Below, piece by piece: positions 1 through 11,909 of a stretch of 64,000 nt of DNA. A program made the position numbers and the translations under genes. This DNA is from Diplosphaera chodatii (lineage: Eukaryota; Chlorophyta; Trebouxiophyceae; Prasiolales; Stichococcaceae). The notes under the pieces are model-generated. The model worked only from the letters and a program-made list of their open reading frames with translations, ran no database searches and was not told where the DNA came from. The stretch is taken from assembly GCA_032358165.1 (NCBI GenBank), contig JAALGY010000052.1, positions 2,356,001 through 2,420,000 of the forward strand, given 5' to 3'. Numbering within the stretch: position 1 is the stretch's first letter; the number at the start of each line of letters is the position of its first letter.

Positions 1-2651
1 CGCATCGCGCAGATCCGGGACGTGCTGCCCGGCTACGGGGACGGCTTCCTGGCGGCCGCGCTCCAGGTGCGATGCGTGGCGGCGCCTCCCGCGAGTTTTG
101 CCATTCATGGAGCTTGTCCATGTGCTGAGCTTGGTGTTTGTGGGCGCTTGGACCGGGAGCAGCGTTGATCAGGTGTGCCGTGAGCTTGGCAGGCGCTCAT
201 GGAACACTCCACTCCTCAGTGGCACAGACCACTCCGGCATACATGTCCACACAGCATGCTGCCTGCCCTGCAGCACTTTGGCGGGCGCGCGGACAGGGTG
301 ATCGACACGCTGCTGGAGGGGTCCCTCCCGGCGGAGCTGGCCGGCCTGGACACCCAGGCGGCCGAGCCGCCCCCGCAGCAGCCGCCGGCAGCCCGCAGCA
401 CTGGTGCGCTGCAGGTCCCTCTGTACGCAACCCGCAAGAGCGATTACTTGTGCGATCAGGTACAATGCCACCGCGCGCGGGCAGCTCGTTATGAAGTGCC
501 AAGCTGTGCGCATGCAGAGTGTTTGCCATCGTAAAGGCCTGTTCTGACGCGACTCCAGCCGCGCTGTTGCAGGCGCGGCGTCATGGCAGGGGCTGGCGGC
601 AGACGCAGCCGCTACGGGGCAGGCGCCCGCGGTCCGGGCTGCGCCGCTGCCCTCGGCCGCAAAGCCCTCGCGGGCACCGCACAAGGTGGGTTCTGCTGCG
701 GCGCTCGTGACTGTCGTCAGCGACACATTCTTGCTGCCCGCGCACTGTGCCACATTTGTAGCTCGCTGTGTGCTCCACGTTTTGGCAAAATGCAGGCCAC
801 CGCTCGGGCACTCGACTCGTCTCGAAGCGTGGCGGAGCGCGATGCCATCCGGGCAGCAGCCACGGCAGCACAGGTGCTATCAAACCCTGTCACGCACCTG
901 ACTTAATCATGTTGGCTGCACGAGGGTTGCTACTACTTGCTTCAGATAGTTCACTTGCCTGCTGCTATGAGATGGCCGTGCGTGTGTTAGTCAGCATGTA
1001 CCCACCCTGTCCTGGTTGAACTGCAACAGTGGGAGTATGAAGACGAGTATGACGACTCCTTTGACGCCTATGACGCCGGCGGCGCTGCGGACGGCGTGGC
1101 AGATGCAGAGGGTGCGCTGCTGACCTCAGCCTCAGGATTCTGATGGTGTTTAGGTTTCTGAAAACTTTTGCCAGAGGTTGGGCTGCTGGTCTGCTGCCGC
1201 CAACACAAGGACTGGCCTAAGCAGAAGCGCATTGCCAATTTACGGCTAAGCAGCGTGCTCTGCAGCCTGATGTGTCTCTGCAAGTCCCAAGTCATAAACA
1301 GATACTCATACATATGTTGCTTGTATGCGGCAGGCGATGAGGACGAGGCCCTGGCACCGAGAGACCAGCGCTTTAGCTCATATGGCACGCCGCCGCCGCG
1401 GGGCGCATTCGGCGGCGCATCCGCAGCAGCCGGGCCGGCAGGCAGGGCGCAGCAGCAGCCGCAGCAGCACGGGCAACGGCAGACGGCAGGGGCAGCAGGC
1501 GCAGGCCGGGGCCGGGGCCGGGGCCGCCAGCAGCAGCAGGGCAAGGCCTGGATCGCCGAAAGCAAGGTCTACAACTATAGGTGACAGACGCCTTGCTGGA
1601 CATCAGATTTGTCATCACGATGACTGCCGACGGCAGCGCTGCAGTCGCACTGGCAGCGATTGTGGTGCGTTGTGGCTGCATCAGTGCTGGGGCTGTGCTA
1701 AGGTCATGTCCATAGCATATCCCGAACTTGAGCCGCAAACGGCAGCAGCCTTCGGTTGGACGCCCTTTGCGCATGTACGCCCGGAGAGCTGAACGGACGC
1801 AGGAGGTGTGTGACACAGTAAAATTCCATATATTGAGCGCTCAGCGAGTTCGAAAATGCAATGATGCAGGAAGGAGGGCGCCACAGAGGTCGCGGGCGGT
1901 CCGGAGGCGGCGCAGCGGGCCGCGGCCGCCGCCAGGGCCGCAGCGCAGGCCATCCACGGGCTGGGGCCCGGAGGCAACGTGCCACAGGCACGCACTGCTT
2001 TGAGTGTTTCCAGTGTTGTTAGTGCTGATTCTGACCCCACAGGGTTGCTTTGTGCCGCAGCTGATGTGCATGGTGGTACTACTGCTACTACTTTCCCGCA
2101 TTGTTTGGTGCTATAGCCATGGTCCCAGTAGGCTGCCGCCTGCTGCTATAGCCACATGTAGGCACCAACCACAGCTGCAGGCTGCAGGGTATCAGCATGT
2201 GGGGCTGTCAACTCTGCTCGTTCTGACGCTGGTCGTCTCTGATCTGCAGGCGGCGCCGTTGCAAGCGCAGCCGCGCCGCACACTGCGCATCGAGCGCCCG
2301 CCAGGCGCACCAGACCAGCAGCAGCAGCAGCAGCAGGCGCCCGCTCAGAGGCAGGCGGGCGGCGGCGGCGCGGCGGCAGCGCAGCAGGCAGCGAATGGCG
2401 GCGGCGCCGGCGCCGGCAGCCGCGACAGCAGCCCGGGCCCCGGCAGAGGCGGCGGCCGCGGCAGGGGCAGGAGCGGCGGCGGCGGGGGCAGAGGGGATGC
2501 AGGCGGCGGCGGCGGCGGCGGGGATGCTAGCGACGGGGGCAGGGGGGCTGCCGGCGGGCGGCGGGGCCACGCGTGGAAGGACGCGCACAAGGCGCAGGTG
2601 GCCAACCACCACCGCAAGGAGCGCGCCGCGCGCAAGGCCGGCATGCTGTGA
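1..2651 (+). CDS. ASCC2: ASCC2 homologue (activating signal cointegrator 1 complex subunit 2), 5' end outside the window
   Basis: The window opens inside a CUE domain. Bases 1-66 read through IRDVLPGYGDGFLAAALQ and end at a GT donor; exon 274-459 continues with VIDTLLEGSLPAELAGLD, the classic CUE ending. In animals this CUE domain binds K63-linked ubiquitin and recruits the ASCC helicase complex to alkylation damage and stalled ribosomes. A later exon near 1031-1110 reads QWEYEDEYDDSFDAYD, matching the acidic YEDEYDD stretch that follows the CUE domain in ASCC2. The last exon (about 2250-2651) is a Gln/Gly/Ala low-complexity tract ending in a basic tail (NHHRKERAARKAGML), like the basic ASCC2 C-terminus. 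The reading frame of the exon at about 571-685 is uncertain. The N-terminal ASCC3-binding part lies left of the window. Confidence 0.82.
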
Positions 2652-2987
2652 CGATTCCCTCAGCAAGCCTGGAGCGGACCACCTTGCTGCGTCGGCGGGC
2701 GGGCCACCGTTGCACGGATTGTGCGGCCGTGCGCCACTGCTGATGTCGCATAGAGCATCGAATATTCAGCTTTCCAGAGGAGAGCTATCGGGAGCAGCCG
2801 GTTTGAGTACGGTGTGTGCTAAGTGAAAGGGACACCGCTCTTTGCACATTCCAGCAGGTGGTCCGCACAACTTGCTGTGCGTCTGAACCAGAGTGGCACG
2901 TTCACAAATATAGCGGGCAGGCCGTATCCAAAGCAAACCCATTGCATGTACACCAGCATGTCGTCTCCCACACTCGATCATCCACAG

Positions 2988-5900
2988 TCACTTCGCCTTC
3001 CTCAGGCGCTTGAGCTGCAAGCCGCCGCATGCGCTGCCGCCGCTGCTGCGCTGGCGCCCCTTCCTGCTGCCACCTCGGCCAACCGGCTGCGGGACCGCCA
3101 CATCGAAGCGCGTCACGCCATCCCCCTTCTGCGGCCTGCTGTCAGGCCAGTCGTCCTCAGTGTCGGGCGCACCCAGAGCACCTGCTTCCTGCCGCCGGGC
3201 GCCATCTGCGTTGTATGAGCTGAACCAACTGTACCAGGACAATAGTGTGACTGTACTGCATACATGGGTGGGCACGCACGCGCACGTGGCTAGCTCATCG
3301 AGCATGAGCTGAAACCCTTGTGTACCCGAATGAGTGCTGATGCGAGCGGGCTGGCAGGCCCTCAGGGGCTGCCTGCCACTGCTTCGGGCAGCATCTGCAG
3401 CGCTTGGCTCGCCTCCGACACCAATACGCCGGCTGCCTGGGGCTGCTGCAGCTGCTGCACCCGCACCCGCACCGCTGCCGCCTGCGTAGTCAGGCAGTCG
3501 CAGCCGCTGCAGCCGGCCGCCCAGCTGCGCGGCCGCGCGGTGGTGCCCGTCGCCGGCAGCAGCGCCGCCGCTGGCGTGCCTGTGCGGCTCCGGCACAGCT
3601 GCATGGCCGTGCTCCCGCTGCAGCGCACCCTCTGCTGCAGCGGCCGGCTGCTGCTGCGCTGCGAGAGGCTGTGTCATGACGGGCATCGGAGGCCGCGGCT
3701 GCGCCGGCAGGCTGCCCTGCAGCAGCGACCGCAGCAGGCCACATGCGCCACTGCTGTGGTCCAGCGGCGAGTACAGACCACCTGCAAAGTTGACGTGCTG
3801 ATTACGTTCCTGGATCAGCTGAAAGTGTGTGGTGCCCAGACACCACAGCCGACGATGTTGCAGCCGCTGCGAGCCCAGCAGCAGCGCCTGCATAGGTCTG
3901 CTTGACACAGTGACCCGTGAGGCATGTTGATGACTGCTGCTGACAGCTCTCCAGCCTGATCTGTAACATTGGCCGGTGTCTTGTCATGATTGCCATGCCA
4001 CATGAGAACGGCAACCAGGATGTGCAGGCTGCAACTATTCTCACCAGTGCCGCATGCTGGCAGCTGGGACAGCTGGGTCTGCGCTGCGACCACCGCCTCC
4101 TGCGAAGGCTGGCACGGCGGCGGCAGCGCTGCCACCACTGGCAGCAGCTCCTCTGCGGATGCTGTCCTGCAGCATACAAGCACCTCACACCGTAACTAGA
4201 CAACAGGCAAGCGGTGCATCGAACGCATAGCCGCACGATGAAAGCGTTCAACTGTGCTGCCGTGCATGATAAGTTCGTCAACTCTACTCCGCCAACTCTC
4301 TGATGGTTATTCAATGCTAGGCTGCCATCAGCGGGGGCCTCGGCTCATGAGAGGGAGCCCTCCTTACCTGCGGACCAGCAGCGCAGCGCAGTCAGCGGCA
4401 GGGCGTGCCGCATAATAGCATGTGAACGGTCCCGCGGCTGCCGACGACGAGGCAGCGCCTGCTGTTGCAGGTGTGCGGTCGGCGCCGTCTAGGTCAGTGC
4501 CAGCTGCAAGCAGCAGTGCTGACCCGCTGTCCCTCAGCACCTGCACAAGGCAGCAGCAGCTGATGTAAATCTGTGCAGCAATCGAGGCTCGCATGCAGGA
4601 CGGTGCGTGCCACCACTGTCCTGCCAGTCCAGCAGCATCCCAGCTCACCTGGCACAGGGCTGCCATCGCCTGCTCATTGGCCTCGCACGCATCAAAGTCT
4701 TCGAGGCCGTCGGATCTTGCTGCCAGCAGGTGAGGCTGACCCCACATCAGGCCCTCGCTGAGCTCCCCATCCTGTGTTGTAGGGTATCCCCAATCAGACC
4801 TGGTTCACATGCTGTCAAGTTTAGCCTGGTCGGTTGCGGGATTGAAGGTTTTGCAAGGGCTCCGCAGAGGCAACCATCCCGTGCATGCACATTGCTGTTG
4901 CTAAGGAGCAGCTCGCCTTCAGCTGCCGCACACAGCGGAGCGTGACAGCATTTGCTCGTACGCTCGATTCGGCAGCATCCTGGCTCCCTGCACCGTCATC
5001 CCTCCTGCTGATAGGCAACTCCACCCGGAGCGACGGCAGCTGTGCCCCGGGCGCGAATGCCAGCCGCGTGCTGTGCCCCAGCTCCACGATATGCGGGTCT
5101 GGGACTACTGCATGCTGTGGCAGCAGCGCCCCACCGACGCTGCACATGCCTGCTGTGGCACAGTGGCAGCCTCAGGGTTGAAATCAACCTTACGTTGACC
5201 AGGAATAACAATGTGCATACGGCGGAATGCATGCAACAGCTGTGTGTATGTCTGCAGGTGCATGCTAGAGATGGCAAAACTACCTGCAATGGTGTCTGGT
5301 TCCACACCCGCGAGCGGAGCCTTGTGGCAGGCGCACAGCTGCCCATGCGCCAGCTTGGCGGTGAGGGGCAGGACCTGCACAGTGCAAATGACAATGTCAG
5401 TGGCGAGGTCTAGCAAGTCAGTCGGCAGACATGCACAACAGGCAACGCTGTGCCGGATGGGTACAGCCCGGTTAGTCTTCCCAACACCTGGCTGAGCAGA
5501 GTACAGTGCAGCTGGGAGGTCGGCAGCTTGACCACCACTGCCCGTGCAGGCGGCAGCACAAAGTCCCGCACCCACTGCAATGCCAGCTGCTGCAGAGACT
5601 CTGGGTCTGCATGCAGTGCACGCGCACTCGACAGCACGAGATGCTCAGCGCTGACCAGTGCAGATAGGTGCTTCGACCACACGTGGACCTTGGAGCGTGT
5701 TTTCAGTCTGCTCACCATTTGGGACGAATGACGCCGTGGCATTGGTGGCATCCACGAGGTCCATCAGGAAGGTGCTGCGGTCTGCATCGCTCATGCATGG
5801 GCCGCCTGCAGCCCGGGGTGGCCATGCATGTGAACACTGCCTCTGCGCAGGTCTGCAGCAGTGTGTCAAGGCTATTCGATGTCGGCCCTTTCTTGCATCC

Positions 5901-6792
5901 GATGGCAGAGCGCATGGATGCGGCTACCGAGCGCACCCGCATCTACCGAGGGCACCAGAGCCACAAACTGCAGACGGATGCCTGCGCGGCCAGAGTCTGC
6001 GATCGCGCGGCGGAAGGCCTGATAGCTAAACACATGCCCCAGTAGGCAGACGGTTGTCTGCAGCGGTGAAGGCAGGCCGCTGCGGCCAGCCAGATGTGTG
6101 AGCAGAGACCTCAGGGCTAGCCCTGCAATCGACAGCAAACACAGTGCTAGCCCCGCGGGCCCTGCATGCATGCATGCGTCGGCACACTGTGGTGATATAG
6201 CATGACAGGGCGCAGCTGCTGCATGCAGGTCGCTTGACGAGGATCAGCTTGACCTGTCTTGGCCGGGTCTGACGTGCCGGACGTTGCTGATGCATGCAGC
6301 TTCTGCACCGCAAGGCTGAACTCGCGGAGACTGAACGGTCCAGGTCGTTGCAGCACCTGCGCCAAGATGGCAAGCATCTGCGCCTTTGATGCATAATAGC
6401 AGATGCAGCAGGCGGGAGGGCGTCACCACAGTGTCCCACGTCGGAAGGCACACCTTGAGCTGCACGTCCTGGCCGTTTGCTTGCCGATGCACAGCGCACA
6501 GCCCGAGGCGGAAATTGCCGGCGGATTGCTGTGCATGCAGGGCGGCGATGTACCCAAAATGCAGCAACGATGAGTCCTGCGTGGCAACGCACATACTGAA
6601 GCAGCCCGCACCCGACCATGCATCTCGCATCATGGGTGGTGCAGTTGGCGTGGAAATGGTCGTGGACGCTTGGCTGACTACCACATGGCATAATCGCACC
6701 TGCAGGTGCCGGATGGTCGCCTCCTCCAACGCATCTATCAGTATGACCAATTCCTTGTGCATTGTGTACCCGATCATGCACCTGGTCTGCAC
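2988..6792 (-). CDS. M1AP-like protein (meiosis I associated protein family)
   Basis: Many-exon minus-strand gene. Exons frame-checked at both splice sites include 6454-6576 (41 codons), 4649-4771 (41 codons) and 4368-4540. Read in order, blocks line up with vertebrate M1AP: an N-terminal strand HKELVILIDALEEA; FRLGLCAVHRQANGQDVQLK; GIRLQFVALV; a cysteine pair LCACHKAPLAGV, like the CLKC...PSLLAG stretch; then GELSEGLMWGQPHLL, AALCQVLRDSGSALLLAAG, CYYAARPAADCAALLVR, ELLPVVAALPP and YSPLDHSSG near the end. The tail (3000-3220) is disordered and basic (LKRLRKAK), possibly a nuclear signal. In mammals M1AP is needed for male meiosis and associates with the TEX11/SHOC1/SPO16 crossover factors. 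The alignment is from memory and motif order only. The start is uncertain (ATGs at 6792, 6777 and 6762, or an upstream exon). Confidence 0.62.
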
Positions 6793-7620
6793 GGCTGCTC
6801 AGCTGGGTTCTTACAGGTCATGATGTGCCACACTGCTTGATGACGAGCCACTCAAACATCAGATGGAGTCTGTGCATCCCTGGCGTAACGATGAATCTTA
6901 CAGGAAAGATGAGATTATGCTGCTGGTAACAGACTGCTGCAACAGCCATCAGTGCTGCAAATCGAAGGTCACAGCACGCACATCACGGTTGATAGGCAAC
7001 TTGGGCGAGCCTACCGCACTGTGTTCACTCTGCAGATCACAGAGGACTTGCAAGCATGTGCTCAACAACGCATAACTGAAACCTGGTGCTCGTCTGCGAA
7101 GTCTGCGAAGTCTGCGCATCCAAGGCTCCGAGACCGGCACGTGCCATCACTCTGGCATTCAGCATGTCAGCTTGTGATCCAACCTTCGAACAAACGTTCA
7201 CTTCCCAGAAAGTTCGGCCTGCTGATTTGCCGTGCATGCACTGCCAGCACTAAGCCTGCTCAGGCATCGCACCTCGGCTTGTTGTGGTGGTGCAGAAGTA
7301 AACCCGTGCACCAAGTGCAGGACAGCTTGCAGACTGCGATTGGCACTGTAAGCTCAGCATAGCGACGCTTACACGGCTTTGGGTGCATCGTGGGGTGCAG
7401 CTGGCATATCGGGCTCGGCTCGAAGGGAAGCCATGAATGTGCAGTTGGGCGGCGCGCCGCATGGCACCTTTGCCACTGGGCAATCCAGCACAGCCAAGGC
7501 AGGGCTGACCCCACGTTGACTGCTTTGAATTTGATTATATAGTATTCAGCAAGGTGTGTATGCCGTGCCTGGTGCAGAATGCGGACCAGATGCGGACCAG
7601 CTCTGACAGCTGTGTGTGGC
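6793..7620. other. Intergenic region between divergent genes, probable shared promoter
   Basis: About 830 bases between the M1AP-like start (-) and the first TMEM163-like coding exon (+). I see no convincing coding exon here, although a short 5' exon of either gene could be hidden. No promoter motif stands out. Confidence 0.4.
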
Positions 7621-9167
7621 ATGCAGGGTGGCGCTGCAGACGGCACAGCAGCGAAAGCAGCCACGGGTGCGGAGGCGGAGGTGGTAGCCAAATGGACACG
7701 TCGGGCACGTATCTTCGTGGCACTGACAATAGTGTTCTCCTTGGTGATGGGCGTTCTGGCGATCGTCGCTGGCATCCTTGTGGGTGCGCATGGGCACTTG
7801 CTAATCCATGGGCATTCTATATCAACAGCGCAGCTACAATTTCGACGCATGTCTGCCGTACGCGGCTGAACGACGCGCTGCGGCTCACCTGCCTGCAGAG
7901 TCGGCAGCACTGCTGGCATATGGCATGGAGAGCTTTGTGGACCTGTGGGCGTCGCTGCTGGTGCGCTGCTGCTCATGGTAGAGCAGTATGACTCGCGCCT
8001 GGTGTTGGCTGCCGAAGGTCAATGCACCCAGAGAGGCTTTCCGACGCAGGTGCTGTGGCGGTTCTGGGATGATGCGGACAGTGAAGCGGGGCTCAGGCAC
8101 AATCTGGCGCGCGAGGAGCGCGCCAACGTTGGCATCGCTGCAACAGTGAGCTGGTCAAGCTCACCACAGAAAACAGTGGTTCATGCGGCTTACCAGCAAC
8201 CCTCCTTGCAGCTGCACGGCTACACTGGAACGGACCAGCGGACGATCCTCACGCTCGGGCTGATGCTGAACCATGTCCGTACTGCTTGCAGTTCATTGTG
8301 ATTGCCATCATCACGGGCGGCGACGCAATATCGCACCTGGTCCAGGTGTGGCTGCTGCACTGTTGGGAAGTCACACGAGTATGTTCGGTCAACTTGCTGC
8401 TGGATCCAACCCTGTACGGCTAACTGCGCTGCAGCACAAGAGTCCAGAGGACAGCACTGTGGTGCTGGCCTTTGCAGTAGTCAGCATCGTGGTCTTGTTC
8501 ATATTTGGCATCTACAAGCTTTGCATCAATCAGTATGTCGAGTCGAAGGCGCTGGAACAAGGTGGGCATGAATGCTGGTGCACACAGAGGCTTGTATGTT
8601 GCGCAGCCTGGCTCAGCATGCCACATATCACAGCATAACAACCGTGCTCCTGTCGTCTCCTCTGCAGATGCCGTAGCTTCGTTTTCGGTGGTGGTACTGT
8701 CGATCGGCATCTTGGTATCAGCAGGTGGGCGCCTGCAGCCGCAAGCGAGTGCAGTTGCATGGCACGCATGCCTGACACAAAGCAAGCAAAATGCACGACT
8801 GAGATCGGCAATTCTCTCTGCAGTTATGTACCAGTTTGACGAAAGCATTTGGTGGCTGGTGAGAGCTGCTGCGACATGTCAGTTCACCACATCATCTGAC
8901 CAATCAGTGCAGAAGTAAGGCTGGATGTGAAGTGCAACTGGTGATCTGCAGGATGCTGCAATCGCAATTGCCGTCACCTTCTGCCTAGCAGTCTACTCGA
9001 TACCAATCCTGGTGAGCAAGGGTTATCGCAAAGTCTACATACAGATGGACAATCGCGCCACGGTACACATTGAGATGGCGCTTGTCTATGTGCAGGTCAC
9101 ACGGAAGTGGTGGAGAAAGGCTTTCTGGCGCACAGATGTACAATGGCGGGATGCTGCAGATGCTTGA
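7621..9167 (+). CDS. TMEM163-like cation-transporter-family membrane protein, copy 1
   Basis: Nine exons splice into a six-helix protein: about 7621-7783, 7899-7960, 8050-8145, 8292-8345, 8435-8561, 8668-8724, 8824-8858, 8952-9011 and 9096-9167. Phases at the exon junctions I checked keep the frame open. The order of blocks matches TMEM163: helix 1 (FVALTIVFSLVMGVLAIVAG), helix 2 with AYGMESFVDLWASLL, VLWRFWDDA, helix 3 (FIVIAIITGGDAISHL), helix 4, helix 5 starting DAVASF, and helix 6 after DESIWWLVDAAIA. TMEM163 is a CDF-like zinc-binding and efflux protein of synaptic and lysosomal vesicles. The helix 2 DxxxD pair is ExxxD here. The short C-terminal tail is basic and aromatic (RKWWRKAFW). 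The start may lie in an upstream exon, because the bases just before GGAAD form a plausible AG acceptor. Confidence 0.78.
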
Positions 9168-9551
9168 CAATCAAATGCACGGGGTGTCACACGTATCTAC
9201 TTGTCAACATCTTGGGAAGGTTGGCTGTTGGAAAGCTGGAGGTGGCATCTTCTCTGCCAGGCTTGCGTAAGAAACGGTGCAGTATGCTGACTGGGAAGCA
9301 CAGGAAGCACATGGACGTCACATGTCATGCCACCTGGCATTGACCATGCTCGAATGAACGCATGACGCGATCACAATGGCCCGCATTTCGCATCTGAACT
9401 ATTGAAGGACGTCTAATGAGAAATAGTGAAGTGCACCGACCGACATCCTAGCAGTTGCCTCCAGTTCCAGTCTGCTTACAATTTTGATCTGGTGCAGCCT
9501 TTGCACGCGTGCGTACCCACCAGCTGGCTCGAGGCACCGTAGGCAGCCAGC
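9168..9551. other. Spacer between the two TMEM163-like genes
   Basis: 384 bases holding the 3' flank of copy 1 and the 5' flank of copy 2. No exon or structured element is evident. Confidence 0.4.
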
Positions 9552-11633
9552 ATGAGGAGCGATGACCCAGATGATGAGATGTCGACGGTGGACATAGAGT
9601 CCGGCACAGGCATAGCGAATGACAGCAGAGCGCGCAATGACTCGCATGCAGCCGAGCCCAGCACCACCTTCGATACCAGGGTGCGGGTGCCTGACGTACC
9701 TTCGATCCACGTGCAATACGCGTAGCCTGAGGGTCCTTCGCCGTCTGAGCAGTGGCAATCAACGGTGTCAGATACCAGCGTGCAGTCAGAGCGCCGACAA
9801 CGTCTGCATGTGCGCACGATCAGGAGTTGCCACGATTTGCTGTTCTTGCCCTGCTGCAGGGCGTGCAGCTGGGCAAGGCACCCAACGGGGTGGAGGTGGA
9901 GCGGCCGGACCGGGGCCTGCTGGACGACCAGGACCACCAGCGGGCGATCTGGACGTCGCGAGCCCGCCGCTTCACCAGCATCGCCATGGTGGTCGACTTC
10001 CTGACCGCCATCCTGGCGCTGGTCGCCGGCGGCATCATCAACAGGTAGTTCTTCCGACGCCCGCACTGCCTGTGGCACTGCGCCCGCTGCGCTGTGCTGC
10101 TGCTGACTGAGGCGGGGCAGCGGATTGCCGTGTGACCGAGCTGCTCCGGTAAGTTGCCCAATGCACCAGGTGGAGGGACGGCGCTGCTCGGAAATGCCGT
10201 CTCCGTCACTTGCACTCGGTCCCTGACGGCGTGTGCTCACACGCCTGCTGCCCGCGCCTGCAGCTCGGCCATGATCGGGTATGGGCTCGAGGCGTTTGTC
10301 GACATGGTGGCGTCGATACTGGTGCGCACATGTCCTCACCTCGCACTTCAAACATCGCAGCCTGGGCAAAGCACACGTCTGCTCTGTGCACGCAGCCTTG
10401 GGAATTGCTGTAGCGCCCGGCCTGGTTGGCTGCAGGTCCTGTGGCGATTCTGGGAGTCGGCGGAAACGGTGGCCGGGGCGTGCGCCAACGAAGACAGGGA
10501 GCAGCGCGCCAACGTGCTCATCGCCTTCATTGTGAGCGCGGTGCATCGCACACCCGGCTGGTGTGCAGACCGACACCGCCAGGGTCCATCAAGACGGAGC
10601 ACGGCCTGGCGGTGCACACGCAGGACTGCACCTTGCAGAATTGGGCGCGGGCGCATGCACATGGTCCTGCCACCATGTGTGTGCCCGTGGGCTGCGCTCG
10701 CAGGAAACACATCGTTTACATGGTTGCTACCTGCGTCCACCGCAGTTTGTGGCGATCGCCATCATCACCACCGGCGACGCCGTCGAGCACCTGGCGAACC
10801 ACAAGGAGCCGGAGGAGGGGTTCCTGATCATCATCTTCGCCGTGGTGACGATGCTCCTCCTGGGCGCGATCGGCGCCATGAAGCTGTACATCAACCGCCA
10901 CCTCCACAGCAAGGCGCTCGAGCAGGTGCGGGCGGCTGCTGCCTCGGCGAGTAGGAAGCTCTTGAGGAGCCAGCCCAGCCGGTGCCAGCGTTGCTGCGGC
11001 TCACACCAGACTGCTGGCGCGCGACGGTCAACGATACTCCAGACCCACATGCATCTCATTTCATGCCACTTCAGTCACTGCATCAGCAATGCTTTGCCGG
11101 CTGCAGGACGCCATGGCCTCGTTTGCCACGGCGGCCATCTCCGTCGGCCTGCTGGTGTCGGCGTCAGCGCATGCAGCCAACGACGCCGTCTGGTGGCTGG
11201 TGAGTCGTCCAGCATACGGCGCCGTACGCTGCGGTCCTGGCCGTGCTGCATGTTGCGAAAGAGGTCTAATGACGTGGTTTTAAGGTGTGGTGATGTTTGG
11301 CGGTCAAAGCAGGGCCGCCTCTAGTGCATGGACACGCTGATCGCCTTCCGAAACCTACTGCTATCCCTGGGATGTGTCCTGGCAACCTGCAGGACAGCGT
11401 GTGGGCGATCATCGTCGTGTGGACGCTGGCACTGTACAACTTACCGTAAGTACCAGCACCGCACAATAAGCGCTGCCATGCTGTGGCATGCACTCCAGCG
11501 TGCCCGTGGTTGCTGCTGAGCCTGGTCACGGCGGTCAACCAACTCGGCTGCGTGCTGACTGTGCAGGATCCTTATCAAGATGCGGTGGTGGCACAAAAGC
11601 TTCTGGAAGAGCTGGTCCTCCAGCGAGTCGTGA
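9552..11633 (+). CDS. TMEM163-like cation-transporter-family membrane protein, copy 2
   Basis: Tandem paralogue of the preceding gene with the same exon order: a start exon from 9552 (MRSDDPDDEMSTVDIESG), then 9860-10044, 10264-10321, 10436-10531, 10746-10925, 11107-11199, 11393-11445 and 11567-11633. Six predicted helices: FTSIAMVVDFLTAILALVAG, GYGLEAFVDMVASIL, FVAIAIITTGDAVEHL, FLIIIFAVVTMLLLGAIGA, DAMASFATAAISVGLLVSA and AIIVVWTLALYNLP. ExxxD in helix 2 and Asp at the start of helix 5 are shared with copy 1. The tail (KMRWWHKSFWKSW) has the same basic-aromatic character. The acidic N-terminus and conserved VLWRFW motif are also shared. The donor of the first exon is not certain (several GT choices near 9680-9720). 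A zinc or other divalent-cation role is inferred from the family. Confidence 0.8.
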
Positions 11634-11909
11634 CTGCTTGGGCATGCGTTCACAGCCTTACAGAGCAACTTCAGAGTGGTTTCAGAAGAAGACGTCGACT
11701 CTTTATTGAGACGTATCTGGCAATCATTGCCACTAACACAACCCAGCACAACCGTCTGGCATGTATAAGGTGTTTGCTGCTTGCGAACGGATCGGAAGCC
11801 AGCCGCCATCTGCTCTTGTGGTCTGCCGCACTGACAGACACTGACATGCCCTGGTCACCGCTAGCGACTTCTTGCTGGCCGCTTGGCTACACTGCAGCGC
11901 TCCTTGTCA

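Noticed and set aside
2004..2651. Start of an independent gene at 2004
   Set aside because: Only the part after the acceptor near 2250 looks coding, and it fits as the last exon of the ASCC2 homologue.
9476..10576. 366-codon minus-strand reading frame
   Set aside because: It is a shadow of the TMEM163-like copy 2 exons on the plus strand, which splice into a recognisable family; the minus frame has no such match.
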